Shown one piece after another: positions 35,766 through 50,500 of a stretch of 64,000 bases of DNA. The notes below the pieces were generated by a model that did no database searches, had not been told where the DNA came from, and was given only the letters and a program-made list of their open reading frames with translations. The position numbers were made by a program, and so were the translations under genes. Source of the stretch: Lingula anatina (lineage: Eukaryota > Brachiopoda > Lingulata > Lingulida > Lingulidae); NCBI RefSeq assembly GCF_001039355.2, contig NW_019775776.1, positions 148,558-212,557 of the forward strand, in the 5' to 3' direction. Within the stretch, counting starts at the first letter, position 1; each line of letters opens with the position of its first letter.

Positions 35766-38700
35766 GTAAGTGGAAATTATGGTTTTGGTTTTGTGTTGAA
35801 TTTAAAGTGTTGTATATTTTAAAATTGTTTTCAAAAACTTGGTTTTAGATCATGCTTTGATAAAAGAATTTGGGCCTTCACACTCATGTTCAGAAAATAC
35901 TAGAGGACAAGAAAAAATTTATCAGATTAATCAATATCATAATTGCTATGCATAACGAAATAATGCCACTGGTTAAAACACAAAAAATACCCATATTTCT
36001 TGGTAGATAGCCATTAACCCCAGGTTATCTGGGAGGCTCCCATTCTCATAAGCCATAAGGAGGACTACATAAGCCAAGGTTCTTGTATTGAAAAGCCTGG
36101 CTAATGGTTTCTTAATGCACAATTTGCTTTGCATAACCAGTCCCCTAGCACTGGCTTGTCTGATAGTGCTGCCCTGTTGTGATGGGTGCTCCACTTGAAT
36201 GGGTATACTTAAAAGAAACCAGAGGGGAATATTGACCCACGCTTGTATAGGACACTGGACACTGGGCAGTAGACATAACATGTTGGTACTAGTACATGTC
36301 AAATTGGGGGTCACTTAGGATGGAGAAGTAGGGGGAGGGGGCTTGCTAGAGCAATTCACTCTAAAGCCAAAATGACATACTTGCATGATAAAGAGAAGTT
36401 ATGAGAAGTTGGCATGGCATTGCAGCTCAAATATATATGATATATGATGTACATTTATTGTGTGTTAAGATAAGGGTGTACTGTATATAAATGCCAGGTG
36501 AGGTGAAATCATGTACCTTATTGAGAAAACTGGACTTGTAAGATTTTACATGAATTTTTGAAAGAAAACTGAATTGTATACATGAAGATAAATTTTGTCT
36601 AAATCTTGAAATTTAGAGGTTTGGGTTTAATTAAAGAAAAAGGCATTGAATAATGTAGATGAGGTTAAGATGTGGCCAACAGGGAGCTGTAATGTACACA
36701 TGATACAGTCAGTCACTTTGGTGCATATATTTGAAACAAATTTTGAATAAATCTGATGGGAATCATTCTTTGGCATCACCCTATGAATCCATATAAAAAA
36801 GTCACAAAAAAGCTTTAATTTAAAGCAAATGCTCCATAAATAGCCAGCAGATGTGATTTCTTAGGTCAGACATTGTTTGAGAAGCTCAGTACATACCAAA
36901 CAGGCATTTTCCACTTGCAAGACACCTGTATTTACCTGCTGGCCATATCTTAGCACTGTCTGGCATTCTTTCTCTTGGTTCTTTGTATCTGAAATCATTA
37001 ACAATGGATTTCCCACCTTGACCTGTGCCTCTTGGCTAGAACTCCCTCCAAAAGCTTGGGTAGATTATATAACTGCCCCAGACAGGGATTTTGAATAAAT
37101 AGTACAATATGAATCTCTTGTACAGCAGTGTAAGTTAAAATTGAGTTAAAAGATGATGCATTTATTTTTTTCAAATTTTCCTGGAAAGTAGATCACAGTA
37201 AATTGAAGTTGAACAATGGCTAGAAAACACCCACACATGATAGGATTAATATGTTTTAATGTCTAAACCACCCAACCATGTCTCCCCAATGTCAGGTGAA
37301 AAATTCCATTGCAGTGACATTTATGATGATGTATCCCAATTATATGCATCTTATCTAATATAGCAAGTATTTCCTTATTAGATAGTTAGGCGATGTTATA
37401 TTAAAGCTTATGGGATCATTTAGGTGAGGTGATACATAGATGTTACTCGCCATGTATAAATGAAATATGATATATTTCATATTTCATTTATACATGAAAT
37501 ATGATATATTGATTTAACTCTTTTGAAGCAGTTGCTTGTTGGTAATTATCTTTATTAAAAATTGTTGAAAAGAATAATATGTTTGTGCCAAAAAGTGCAT
37601 TTTAGGAAACTAAGAAAAGAATAAGATATTTGAGTAAGTGAGCCTCTAAAACCTACAAAAATAAAAAAGAAAAGAAAAGAAGATAATTGTCATTGCATTG
37701 CTGTATTTGCAGTGCAACGTCCTTTTATATTTTCAGTGAATGTATCACAGTCCTGTGCTGTTGTTTTTATAGAGCCACTTACAGATTCTGAGAATGCAAA
37801 TTACTTCCACATTTAATGTATTAGTTAAAAAACAATTTTTTGAACTATTTTAAACATAGTAATTATTTTTGCATTTCAATCTTGGGAGAAACATTTGGGC
37901 ATTTCAAGCATTATTTTTGTAGTAATTTTACAATGTTGAAAGATAGATAACCAAAACAAGTAAAAAAATATACTTTAAATTTAAAATCATAGAATTATCC
38001 CTTATCATGCCAGCAATATAACACACAGGAAGGCCACTATGACTGTATTATCCATGTGATACTTCTAGCACTCTGGCAATACAGCCTACAAACAACACAT
38101 ACGGCTGACACCTTACCCAGTGGGAAAGTGTCACCTTGGTTGTTGTGGGGTCATAGAGGTTAGCCCCACATAAATCTCAACTAATCAGACCTCAAACCCA
38201 ACACAGAAACCACAGACAATGGTTGAATGGAGAAAGAATGGCGGTATTTGTCATCCATGAACGAGGACGCGCTGAAGACGCTTTGTAGCTGTAACGATCC
38301 CAAAGTTGTAAAATGCATGGATGAGCATAGGGAATACTATATAGCATCAGGATGGCTTTGAATTGGAGTAAATTCGTTTCTCATATTGCTGACTCAAATT
38401 TGGGTTTTACAAATGAGACTGGGTGTGGGTATATTGTACTGTCATGAAGGATCTCCTTACAAATTATGCTAGAGTTTAAACATCTATTGAACTAAAAGAG
38501 ATCACCAAAGGACCCACTCCATGCACATGGCCATATATAAAAGTTACTTAACTTAAAATTCTATTCATACCAGCCCCTTATGCATAAACACAGTTTTTAA
38601 CAGGACCGTTTCATGCACATTGGGTACCTCCAACAACAGAAACTCATTTATCAACTGAGATTTGTCAACTTAAATCAGTCTCTGAACAGATTTGGGAAAA

Positions 38701-41564
38701 CAGTAGGGAGAACTAATTAGCAGTTTGAAAAACAATAATGTAATTTGATGGAAATCAAAGTTCATAATTCAGTGTTCATGTACAGAGTTTCCTGCGTTTG
38801 CCCTTAGATTGAGGGTCTATTGAAATTTGTTCTCTGTAACACCTGCTCACATTTTCTGTTTCCAGTGTAAAACTATATTCTAGACAGAGAGACCATTTCT
38901 GGGTAAAAAAGTGTGCGTGCCAAGACCCCAAGACTGAGTGCTGTTTTTTTAACCTGCATCACAGAGTGATTCCTCCTCTCCCCATCACCATCATTGAACT
39001 GTATCTACTTAATATAATTTCTTCCATATTTTACAGTAAATATATCCTCATTTATATATATATATTTTCAGTTTCCAGTAAATTGGGAGAATGATCTATG
39101 TTGACTTCACATGCAAAACTGATTTTTTTTCAAATTTGTGTTTTTGGTAATAGATTAAAGTGGTGTTTTTCAGTAGTGGAAATGAGCTTAGTTTATGTCA
39201 GAAAGTAATTTTTTTTACTTAATGTTTCTAATAAATCTTGAGAAAAGTGGAATATTAGAAAAAGTGAGGTGTTTGAAATTTATGAGTCAATGCCATAGCC
39301 ATAGAGCAACTTAAAACAACTTAGCTATGTAGTCATAACTATGCAACTGCCAGGTTACTGAGGTATGATTATCTTATCAAAATCTTCAGTCATCACTGGA
39401 TCTTATCTATTGGGGGAGAGGAGGAGGGGTGTCTTATTCTCTAACCTTTCCGTGATTATAGGTGTTTTGATTTTCCAATGGTAAATCTGAGGTGAGACCA
39501 ACTTGGTGGTTGGTCACCATGACATGTACTGAGGGTTGGAGGCCTCAAAGTTTTATGAAGGTCATTGATTTAGTGGTAAATTAATTATTTGGTGAAACAG
39601 ACAAACAAACAAAATTCTCCTGTGGTTGGGGGGGGGGGGGAGTGGAAGGGTGAAGTTGTTTTTGTATTTGATTGTAAGGTACAGGCTATGTACTAGTAAG
39701 CTGGGAAGTGATAGATGTCGTGAATAAATACTGTTTGATAGGAAATGAAATGCAAAGCCCTTTTTGACTTTTGTGTTAAGCACATTGAAATCACTACTGA
39801 ACTTTGGTTTAATGTATTACTATCAGAGATTTAGTATTTATTTGTTTTTTACTGAAAGTGAGATAAAACGTGGCTGCACTTAACCTTTGTTGAACTATAA
39901 AATTTAATGGCCTCATTGGCTTATGAAACACAAATAAAAATGAGTTGATATGTGCCTTATAGAAACTAAAGTGCACTTAAAAGCATCTTTCCAAAATGAT
40001 GATATGCCATGCAATGAAATGAATTACTTTAAAACTTTAAGTTATTGAGTTCAATTGGAACATGGATAAAGTTACCAACTGCTTCATTCAAGCTAGATAT
40101 TGAAAGAGATTTGACTTGATTTCAACTGTATAGGTTAAAAGTTACTAAATGATTTGAGGTATTACTTATATCTAATTTAATAGCCATGTGCCTGTCTATT
40201 GAATTATAGCTTCCATTTATCCTAATGTACATGGACAAGATGGTATGCAGTTCTCACATGTTAAAAATTCACTTTGCTCATGACAAAATCATGAAAGAGT
40301 GTGCTGTTTTGATGAACTTTCTGATTGTATTACTTAAAGAGCAGCTTGATTAGATTGTTTTGAATGATTCAAAACATGGAAAAGTTTTCCCCAAGCTTTG
40401 GATTTAACCAAAGTATAATTTGACTTTGTTTTGCTCTTTTTATGCAAAATCTGTAAATATGCTCAAACTGTTTTACCCAAAGTGCCCTTTGACTCCATTG
40501 TGCTCTGTTACTTTTTCAGCGCGAGTCATGGAGGCAGCGCAGATAGTGGATATTCTAAGGAAGAAAATTGCCATTTTGTCTGGTAAGTAAAAAGAAGTTT
40601 TCATGATTAATTTTGTTATATGATCACAATACCTTAATTTTCAGTAGAAATTAGACATTTGTGCATTTATGACTTAGCAGTGGCATTAAACACTTCATAT
40701 GCACTTGGATACATGGTGGGTATACATATACTTGTGCATTAATCTCTCCACTCAAAGAAAATGACAAAAATCTAAGCACATTTTCTCTACATTTTCCCAC
40801 GCATTTTGGAAATAACATAAATTACTGAATAATTTGCAAAAAAGCAGTGGTAAAATGTGTATGGCATCTGGCAATGCTGGTACCAATGAACAGAATTACA
40901 CGTAGTTAAGTTGTGTAGCTAGAGTTTTTTTCATGTCAGCTGTTATTTTATGTAAAAATCTAAATTTTATGTATTAATTTACAAAAATGGGTCAAACATG
41001 ATCTTTAAATGAATATCTAGGTGAGAACAAAGACTATAAATCTTTAGGGCATTCTCTCATTCAAATTTACAATCCAAGATCTTTTATTAAGTGGCATTCC
41101 TACATTCATTAAGCATAATAAAGTGTCAGACAACAGGTTGAAATTATGGGCCCTGTGTCTCTAATTGCACATCTGCTTACTCAGGCGCTGTGGCCTCAAT
41201 GCTAGGTGACAGTGTAGCACTTGTCATATCACTTTGATATCAGTGTTGTCCACACTAATTAACAGGGGGACAGTCTAGATCAGAGCTGAGATGAAAATGG
41301 TGCTCAAGGCAAATCAACCGTGAATATTCCCCCTTGGTCATGTCTTTTACATCTGTTAACTACTTGCACCTTTTCATATGTGCAATTTATTTAATGACTT
41401 TATGATAACATGTCTGGGGTAGTACTAACACCCGCCAATTTAGCCAAATGCTAAAACTGGCTGAAACTGGCTAAACAGAATATGGTTGATTTGATTTGTT
41501 TTAGTCAAATTTAAAGCATATGGAAGAAAAAGTGATGAAAAAATGCTAGCCCAGCATGTGTGTG

Positions 41565-41596
<32 letters not shown>

Positions 41597-44500
41597 TGTG
41601 TGTGTGTGGTAATACAAGACTGACACCTCTGGTGATTGCAGTGAATGAGCACCAACCAAGGGATTGTTTGAATGGGCCTTGATGATAGAACTTGCCCAAT
41701 GGTTTTATATCTAGTGTTACTGAATAGCACTTAAGATATTGTATCCAACAATGTTGATATCATTGTGGAAGAATTATCAGGTCTGGTGAATCATCAAAGG
41801 ATGTGATAACCCATACAGAATGATTTCACATATCAGTTTTAACCTAGACATCCCTCATGCCTATCCATATTAATGCCTAATTAAATCATAGCACTTAAAA
41901 AACTACACAGTGTGTTTTTTTAATGGGGTCAACCAGAAATGTGAAAATGGCTCAGAATCTGTTTGCAAAGTTGCACATTGATAGAAGGGGTGGGGTGGGG
42001 TGTGTGGACAGGTAGAAATATATGCAGCCTGTATTTTGGCTATGGAATTAAAGAAAACTTCATTCCCTTCTGCTTAGTCTTAAGTTAGCAAGCCAAAGCT
42101 GTTCACCATGCAATAAAAACTTCATTTGGAATGTGGTAGGCATATGATGTGTAGGAATGAGACACATTGTTGCAACATGTTAAAATATTGGTTGTGAAGA
42201 AATACAACAACAAACGTACTCTTATATTAGCAGCAGGTAATGAATTGTTTTGATTTATGCATATCTGTTTTTAATTTTCAAAAACCCACACATTTCATGT
42301 GCCAAAAGGTGAAGTTTGCTTAAATTTGTTTGAGTAAGCTAATTTTATGATTTTGATTAACCTTGCTAAAGAAAGGGACCCTTTACTTATGCATGTGGTA
42401 GTAATGATTTTTTGGGAAAAAGATACGATTTATTCATAGTTTCATACAGGATTGAGAGAAAATACATCTGTTGCAGCATAGTGGAGTATTTGTAAAATCG
42501 GTCAAATCATAACCCTGTCTTTTTACAAACAGATAAAGAGGCACGAAGAAAAAGTGTTGTTGACAGAGATTTCCTGAAATTTTGAAAGTTGAAAACCTCA
42601 GTAAATCCCAAGATGATCTTGGATTTTAAGTCCAGGCTGTCAATATAATGGAGAAATGAATTAGAGAAACTGGATAAACTTTCTCTTTAATGCTTGACTT
42701 CTCTGAACCCTCTGCAAACATAGCATTAGTTAGCCAAACTGTTTAGTCGCTGATATTGTAAAGCTTGTTGTGGTGGTGTTGATACTAGAGTGCAAACAAG
42801 CCATGGGGGCAGTACACAGGGTTCGGGAGGTTATCCTCTCTGGTGTGTACACAGGGATAAGGTTGTGCTGTGTTATAGTTCTAGAGGTGATAAGGTGCAA
42901 GTATCGGCAAAAACTTATGAAGACTAATTGTCTTCACAAGTAATGGCATACTAAGTGACCAGAAGTAAATCTGTTTTGATGAACAAGGTGTCACAGGTCT
43001 CATTTCCTCACTTTCTGTGGTTTGTGTACTGTGGTCAGCAATTTTTTCGAATGTAACTGATCCACGAGCCAAAGTTGTTGACTTGGTTTTTAAAACTTTT
43101 CTAGAAACTTGCTGTCCTTTTTGTTTAGGCTCAACTGGAAAACTAGGGTGTGGTTGTCGGAGTAAGGTGACAGTGGTATAATGTCTTTTTATCCTTGACA
43201 AGAAAAGTAGTGCATTTCTGCCCTGTCTTTCTCATGATACCTGTTTTTTTACCACCTGTCATTTTAATTAAGTATTAATTGGCCTTCTGTTATTTGCAAA
43301 AATGAACAGGTGTTTTCTGTTATAAAGGTGTGAATATGTCTGTTTATGTGTGTCTTCAGTTTAAGCTCACACATATGCTTTGTTTTACCAGTGAATTCAT
43401 TAGTTTGGAAACAGTGTATTGTGTTTATTATCTGGTTGTTTGCTACTTGGTGCAAGGCGCAGTATGAGGTAATTTTAAGGTTCTAAAAAGGAAGGTTTCA
43501 AATATCGTTTAGATGTCATGTTTTGGGTGTCACATGTACAAGATTAGATGAAAACACCCAAGCTGGCAGTGTTCCCATCCAGGTTGACAGTCTTCCAAAG
43601 CCACTTTGAAAATAAACTAACCTAGATTTTTACATATGCAGTGTCCTTGAAGAACACATTGACAGTCTTTTGGAAGGACCCAGAAAACAGTTTAAATCTG
43701 AGCCTAATTTGTCTTAAACGGTTCACAGAGTTTGAATTTGTAATATCAAATAGTACTGATTCTACACATTTATCTGACAGCTATGACTTAGATTTGGATT
43801 ACCAAAGATATCCTTTTTTGTATTTTACTCAGAAGTTGAGGAAGTCTGTTAAAAAACTATTTAAAGTTTTAAATATATTTATGTAATTAGTCACTTTCAT
43901 TTAACAATATATCAACGATAAACCCAGAAACCTGTACATCTGATAGCTCTGGTCATATGTTATATGGTGTGTCAGTGGACAAATTGAACTATTGCTTGAC
44001 AGGTAGATGGTGTTTCTGCCTACTTACTGTAAGAGGCCAAATTGACATTATGTGTTATTTGAAATTTAAAAGATCTCATCATGTCTTTAAAAAGGCACTA
44101 AATCAAGAGACAGGGAATGGTTTCCAATCCTGTTATTTATTTTATTGTTTTATGTATCTGTTGCCATAAGGGTATGTTTGTCTGAGTGTGTGAAGTTGGT
44201 ATGTATATGCATACATGTATGTTTATCAGTCTGTGCCTTAAACTTTTCAGACCATAAGGATTTGTGTACAGTATACAGATCTCAGATAACTAACAGTCTG
44301 AATCAAAGTGATCTAGCCCAGAATTATATCTATAAATAATGAAAAACAGTCCAAAGACAACCCCCCCCCCCACCAATTTTCCATTATAAGTCAGGTACCT
44401 TTTTTTTTTCTAGCATGACAACTAATATTTTAATCCTATAGGCTGTGTTTATGATTGTACACAGTTTAGCCCATAAAGAATAATTTTTTGTTGTATATTT

Positions 44501-47500
44501 CAGGTGGGCGGGACAAGCGAGGTGGTCCCATCCTGACCTTCCTGTCCCATGGTCCCGGCATCTCCTATAGTCCTCAGGATATCATGGCATGTGTAGGCTA
44601 TCTGGGCAGAATACCTAGGTACAGTATTTACTGGTATATAATATTTGAAATGTGTGGGCTATCTGGGCAGAATACCTAGGTACAGTATTTACTGATATAC
44701 GTATAATATTTAAATGTGTGGGCTATCTGGGCAGAATACCTAGGTACAGTATTTACTGGAATATAATATTTGAAATGTGTGGGCTACCTGGGCAGAATAC
44801 CTAGATCATATATTGTACATTGTTATATGATATATAAACATGGTGGGCTATCAGGGCAGAATACCTGTGGTGTTTCTTGCATGCCACACGCCACATTCAC
44901 AAATGAGCCATAGTTGGATGACATGTACAACATTTGTCATCAAGGTGTATGCGACTTTTCTCATACATTGCATTTGTATATATCATATTTACTTTGCCTA
45001 CTGGCACTGTGTCTGCACCTTGTCAACTGTAATAAGTAATATATTGTGATTCCAGTGAGGACTGCTCCAGGTATGGGTTCACAGTGATAGTGGACAACAG
45101 GGAGGGCACCTGGACAGATGTCAAGCAGCTCATTAAGCTCATACAGGTAATGTGATATGAATATTTGACAGGACTATGATTCAAATATTGTGTTGACGTG
45201 CATTTTTTATGATATGTTTTTATCTTCATCAACTTGGGTTCATTTTTTTAATTGGTTCGGGAGGGTTGCAAACATTTTGGTAAGAGTTTGAAAGAAAAAA
45301 TCTATAATGTAAAAATTAGCATAGATTTGAATATTTTTCTAGTTAAATACATATTTAAAGAGTGTATTTTATTGTTTGTTCATACTAATAATTTACATAT
45401 GATATATGATATTTATGTATTAAGATGTTATTCCAGCAATCCCTCCCCAGTCACGTCCATTTAGTCCTGGTTGTGAAGTCAGAAGACAAAAGACAGTTCA
45501 ATCTCAGCTTTAGAAAAGACAAAAGTGCAAAAAAGGTTGAGGTAAGAATGCACGTTGGACCCATTGTATAGAAATTAATCAGCAGATTCAAATCAGATTG
45601 TTCAATTCTACTTGTCAAAACAATACATTACTGTTGATACTAAAAAAAAAAAAAAAAATATTCGAATATTTTTGATAAGGGACATTGGTTCATTCGGTCA
45701 AAAATTTTTTAAAGGGCCACTTGATGGACCGATTTTGAAAAAATATGTAATGGTATTGCTGTTCAGATAAGCAATCAGAATATTGCTATTATTTTTGGGA
45801 TATGTTATCAATGCAAGAATCACAAATGTATAAAATAGCTAACTAGATGATACTTTTTTCTATGTAATGTCACAATATTAAAAAGAAAATATATAGTAAG
45901 GATCCTTTTCACATCATTTTACCATTCCACAATATTGTTTTTCAATCGTATTTGTCATATCTTCATAAACCATAAGGAAAAAATTAACGTCATCTTGCAC
46001 TGATTGTTGGATTAGTATTGTCAAAAAGCATTAGCCAAATAGAAGAGAAGAAAACACTGTGGAATGACCTTATGATTCATCAAATATTATGGATTTGACA
46101 ACTCATTATATTGACTAAAATGGTTTCTTTATTCATGTTTTTAGCTGCTGTTTGTTACCCCTACCAAGTTGCTCAACTTCATCACTCGAACTCAGCTTAC
46201 TCAAGACTTTGGGGGAGATTTGCAATATGACCACAATTCTTGGCTGGAAACACGACTGGTAAGAAAAAAACTTTGATTTGTAGCATGATAATATTTTGGG
46301 TTTTTTTTGGTAAGAATTTGTTCTTGTTCTGGAAGGGTTTGGAAAATTTCATTTCAGTGGATCTTGTCTTTTGTCTCATACTTTTTTGGTTAACTACATT
46401 GAGAATGAAACACTGTAAAAGGTTGAAGAATGTAAATTTGGAGCTTAAGTGAGTTGATTTCCACATAAAGGCAACTTTGATTACCCATGCATCTCTTTCT
46501 TTGCCTCTCTGAGCTGGAGCTTGAAATGTCAGAAGATGCTGGGAATACTCTGTTTCAATAGTTTTATCTCATTTTTGCTGTTGTTTACAGACTGAAACCA
46601 AGAAAATCAAAGGGTTCATGACATTAAAAAATGAGTATCAAAGTAAAGTGAACTTTATTTGAACTGCTGAGAACCCTTTGTTTTTTGTCTAATATTTGGA
46701 TTCTGGAAATGACTTAAAAGTATTTATTCCTATATCAAGAGAAGATTTGAAAATTTGTGTGTGGGGTTTGTGAAATACGAGTCATTTACAGGTAGAAAAG
46801 TAACAAAAAGTTTTAAAAAATAACAAAAATTACAAATAACACCCTGTATCTTGAGAAGTTACCTTATAATCTCTGTTTGGTGCAGGCAGTGGAAAGGTTC
46901 CTGAGAGAAGGGCGCACTGTGTCTAAAGACTTGGATGTAGCAGAATCTCAAATAGTGGTGGCGCTGCAACAGCAAGAGGAGCCGTCCAGTCCCAGAGACA
47001 TGCTTCACCAGCACAGACATCTCTATGATAGTGTCATTAAAACTCCTGAGAAGGTTATTAAACAAGGTAAAAGGGAATCATTCTGTTTTTTTTTCTTCAG
47101 TGTTTTTAGGATGGCATATTTTGATTCACTACAATTCTGATGCCAAGTTGCATAGGTGACTTTTTAGTGGACATCGGTGAAGCAGTGGATATGTACTCAA
47201 AGATGGGCTTCCATACAGAATCTCTATTTACTACTATTTTAATGATTTATTCAGTTATTTGGGGTTTATGCACCTAGGAAGCTAGGTATGTATACAATAA
47301 GAATAAGGCGTTTAAACCATAACAATTTATTTTCAGGCCATGAATTACTCCAGAAAATAGCTGGAGATGCAGAGTCAGGTTTCCGTGGCATGGATGACAT
47401 CACAGCGACTCCAGACATGATGACCGCCCAGGGTCAAGTGAGGCGAATGTTGGTTACCCTAGAGGACAAGGTGGACAGAATACAGGACTACTGGGAGAGC

Positions 47501-50500
47501 AGAGAGAGAGAACTTAGTAATAATGTCCAGTTTGCTGAACTGGAAAAAGGATTTAAAAAGGTAATAATCTAGATGACTTTTACTTACATAAAACAGATAC
47601 CCTTACAGGCTGATGATGACTTTTTTGGGGCTAATGAATAAGAGAAACTTTGGATATTTTTCTTTGATCTGTCATTTAATTAGTTTAAAATTAGTTATGA
47701 ATCTGATACCACAAGATGAAATAAGAATAACCCCTAAAGTAGAAGATCACATGTCGTGATTGGGATTTGAGCCAATTTTTAACCCATTGTTTGATATTCA
47801 GTTTGAAATTATGGGTCTTGTCTATGAAAAGTTAGTCTGTAGTTTGTTAAGATTTTTAGTAACAATGATATGGATAGCTCACTACTGTAAGTTACAACGT
47901 TTGCCAGCAGTCTAATATGTGCTCAGCTTTTCAAGTTTTTTAATTTGGACCATTAGTTCTGCAGTCATACATGCAATTCCTTGATGTGGACTCATCCTGC
48001 CTGTTCTTCTAAACAATTGTTCTTAATATTCAGGTTGTGGACTGGGTGACAGGCCCTGCAGAAAAACTCCTGGCTTCCAAAAAAGACATAGGTGACTCCT
48101 ATAAGGCAGCAGATGAACTGAGGAAAGAACAAGAAAACCTAGAGCTGAAGTGCACAGTGAGTGAACCAAAAGAATGGAATATAAATGTCACTGAACAATA
48201 ATTTGGTTGTAAATGTAGGGCCATAATCTATTCAGAAAAAAAGATTAAAATGTAGTGTGTAAATTAATTATTATTAAACTAAGAGAGCATTGCTTTTAAA
48301 ATATTGTTGAGCACGTACACTGACATTTCACATTTATCAATCAGGATAACTATGCTGAATATGCAGAACTACGCCACGATGCTGACACTTTGATTAAAGA
48401 TGGCCACCCAGCAGCAGACGACATCAGGGCACAGACAGAATACATGGACTCTGTTTGTAGGAGCTATGCCAGCAGACTAGAGAGGAGAAGAAATCTGGTC
48501 ATCACATCTGTCAGATTCCATAGGCTGGCAGAGGAGGTGGGTAGACTATGGAGGATATCAGCTTCAGGGCAGAGAGTAGTATTTACAAAATTGTTAAATG
48601 ATATCTCTAGACTCCCATGGTTTGTCTGGAGATGCTTGCTATAGCTATTCATATTGACCGATATTGTCAGGCCAACAAAAGATTATCAAAAAATTGTGAA
48701 AATATTTTCTCAGTTGTATCTCTAATAATCTTCATAAACCTATAAGAAAGTCAGTATGTGAGTTAAAATAGAATGTGGCTTAATACAACATCCAGTGCAC
48801 AAATGGTAACTTTGTTATATTGTGGGAAGATTCTGCATGCTCTCATATAACAGTCAGGAAAAAAAACGTGAGCTATCAGGACAATTATCCACTGACATTT
48901 TCCCATGTGTATATTTCATAGATATGTCACATATCTTATGTTGCAACTGCTGCTTTTCACATATGTCATTTCATTTTGGCTATGTTTTTATTTCAGTTGT
49001 CACAGAAGCTTGATGAGTTGTTGGAGTTACTGTGTACAGATATAGGAGCTGAGGATGTTGAGAGTGCTGAACATGAACTGAGAACACTACAAGAGAAATG
49101 TGACACTATCAGTAAGTTTTTTATATAATAACTGAAATGATAGTTATGCTAGGAGGTTTGCCTGAGATGTTAGTTACTGATCGTGGGTTTCAATTCACCT
49201 GTTATCTGCATATGTTTGGTAAAATGTCATGGGAAGTGTGGAGTTAAAGGGCTCTTGAAGCTCAAAGAGACAGGTACATGGAACCAGCTGACATCAACTC
49301 TTCTTTTAATTGACTTCAGTCTAAATGACAGTTGACAATCATTTATGCATACACCTGATCATAGTGCAATCTTTTCAATAATTCTTTCATCAGTTTTCTT
49401 ATGATAAAGTTGTTTTCTGCTTCAGATATCATAGCCCAGCAGACCCTGAACGAGGGGCAGAATCTGCTGGACCAGATGGCCGTGCCTATAAAGAATGCAT
49501 TTGGCAAGGACATCACTCCAGACTTCTCCAAGCACATAGAACATGTGGAGAAGGTGATTGGGGAGCTCCAGGAGAGGAAGTTGAGGTGTGATGAGCTGTC
49601 TGATGTCAGAAGGCTGAAGCTACAGCAGATACTGCAACTTAGGACTTGTGAGAGAGATGCTGATCAGGTACACCCAATACATGCTTTGTTTTTGTGTTAG
49701 TAATTAGTTTTGTGGTTAGTGACATGAAGTAAGCTAATGTTTCATCTATGATGCCGTCTTTTTGTTAGCCCCATGAAACAAGCTTTAAATATTTTGTTAC
49801 ATTATCTTTGTGAAATTAGGCTTTATTGCCATTCTGGAAAGAAAAACAGGTGGAAACAGAAATAGAAAAAAAGACAAAAAAGGTGAAAATAAAGAAAATA
49901 CAAAAGGAAAAACAAGATCTGAATAAGTGGAATGTGAAAACTTGGAACACCTTTTTTACATTATTTCCTCTTGTGTTTCTAGGCAATAGCATGGATCTTA
50001 GAGCTGTGTGATGTCATGGTGACCACACATACAGACATGGGTAAAAACCCAACGGAATCAGAAAGACTGCAAGACGAACACAAGAAGTTTGAAACAACCG
50101 CCCATGGGACATATGAATATGGAAAACAACTCTTACAGGCAGGACTGGTACTTAGGCGATCGCTGAGGTTCGATCTTGTACCAAATAATGAGCGTGCTCA
50201 GAAATTGCATGAAGCATGGAAAAAATTCTCTCAGGGGATCAATGAAAGGGCATCTCGCCTCTCCAGTGCAATTTTATTCCATAAGAATGCTGACAGGGTA
50301 AGACTTGAATTGCATTTTAGTCATCTGATTTTGTATGGGTATTAGGGAAAAGTCTACAATATAACCATCAAAAGTTGATCCAGCAACATGATGTTGTAAT
50401 TTTTTGTATCTGACAAAGTATTTTTTCTTATGTGGCCTTATTGTTTTGTCTTGTTGCTTGTTTTAAAGTTATATGTTACTTTGTGTTGCAGGTTTTTTTT

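Larger units (their letters stand above)
40583..44503 (+). other. Intron 2 of the SESTD1 gene
   Basis: GTAAGT donor to TATTTCAG acceptor, phase 1. It carries a MITE at 41413-41555 and a mixed TG/CG repeat beside it. Minus-strand frame 42881-43201 has coding-like composition but no supporting context. Confidence 0.7.

Noticed and set aside
35973-36314. 113-residue minus-strand frame in SESTD1 intron 1
   Set aside because: Composition is mixed, with no motif, promoter or splice context. It may be part of an old repeat but no termini are visible.
42881-43201. 106-residue minus-strand frame in SESTD1 intron 2 with polar, coding-like composition
   Set aside because: No recognisable domain, no clear splice sites or neighbouring exons, and no similarity that I can name. 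Not strong enough to list as a gene.
43641-43886. 81-residue plus-strand frame in SESTD1 intron 2
   Set aside because: No acceptor/donor in phase with the flanking exons, and the flanking exons already join correctly without it.
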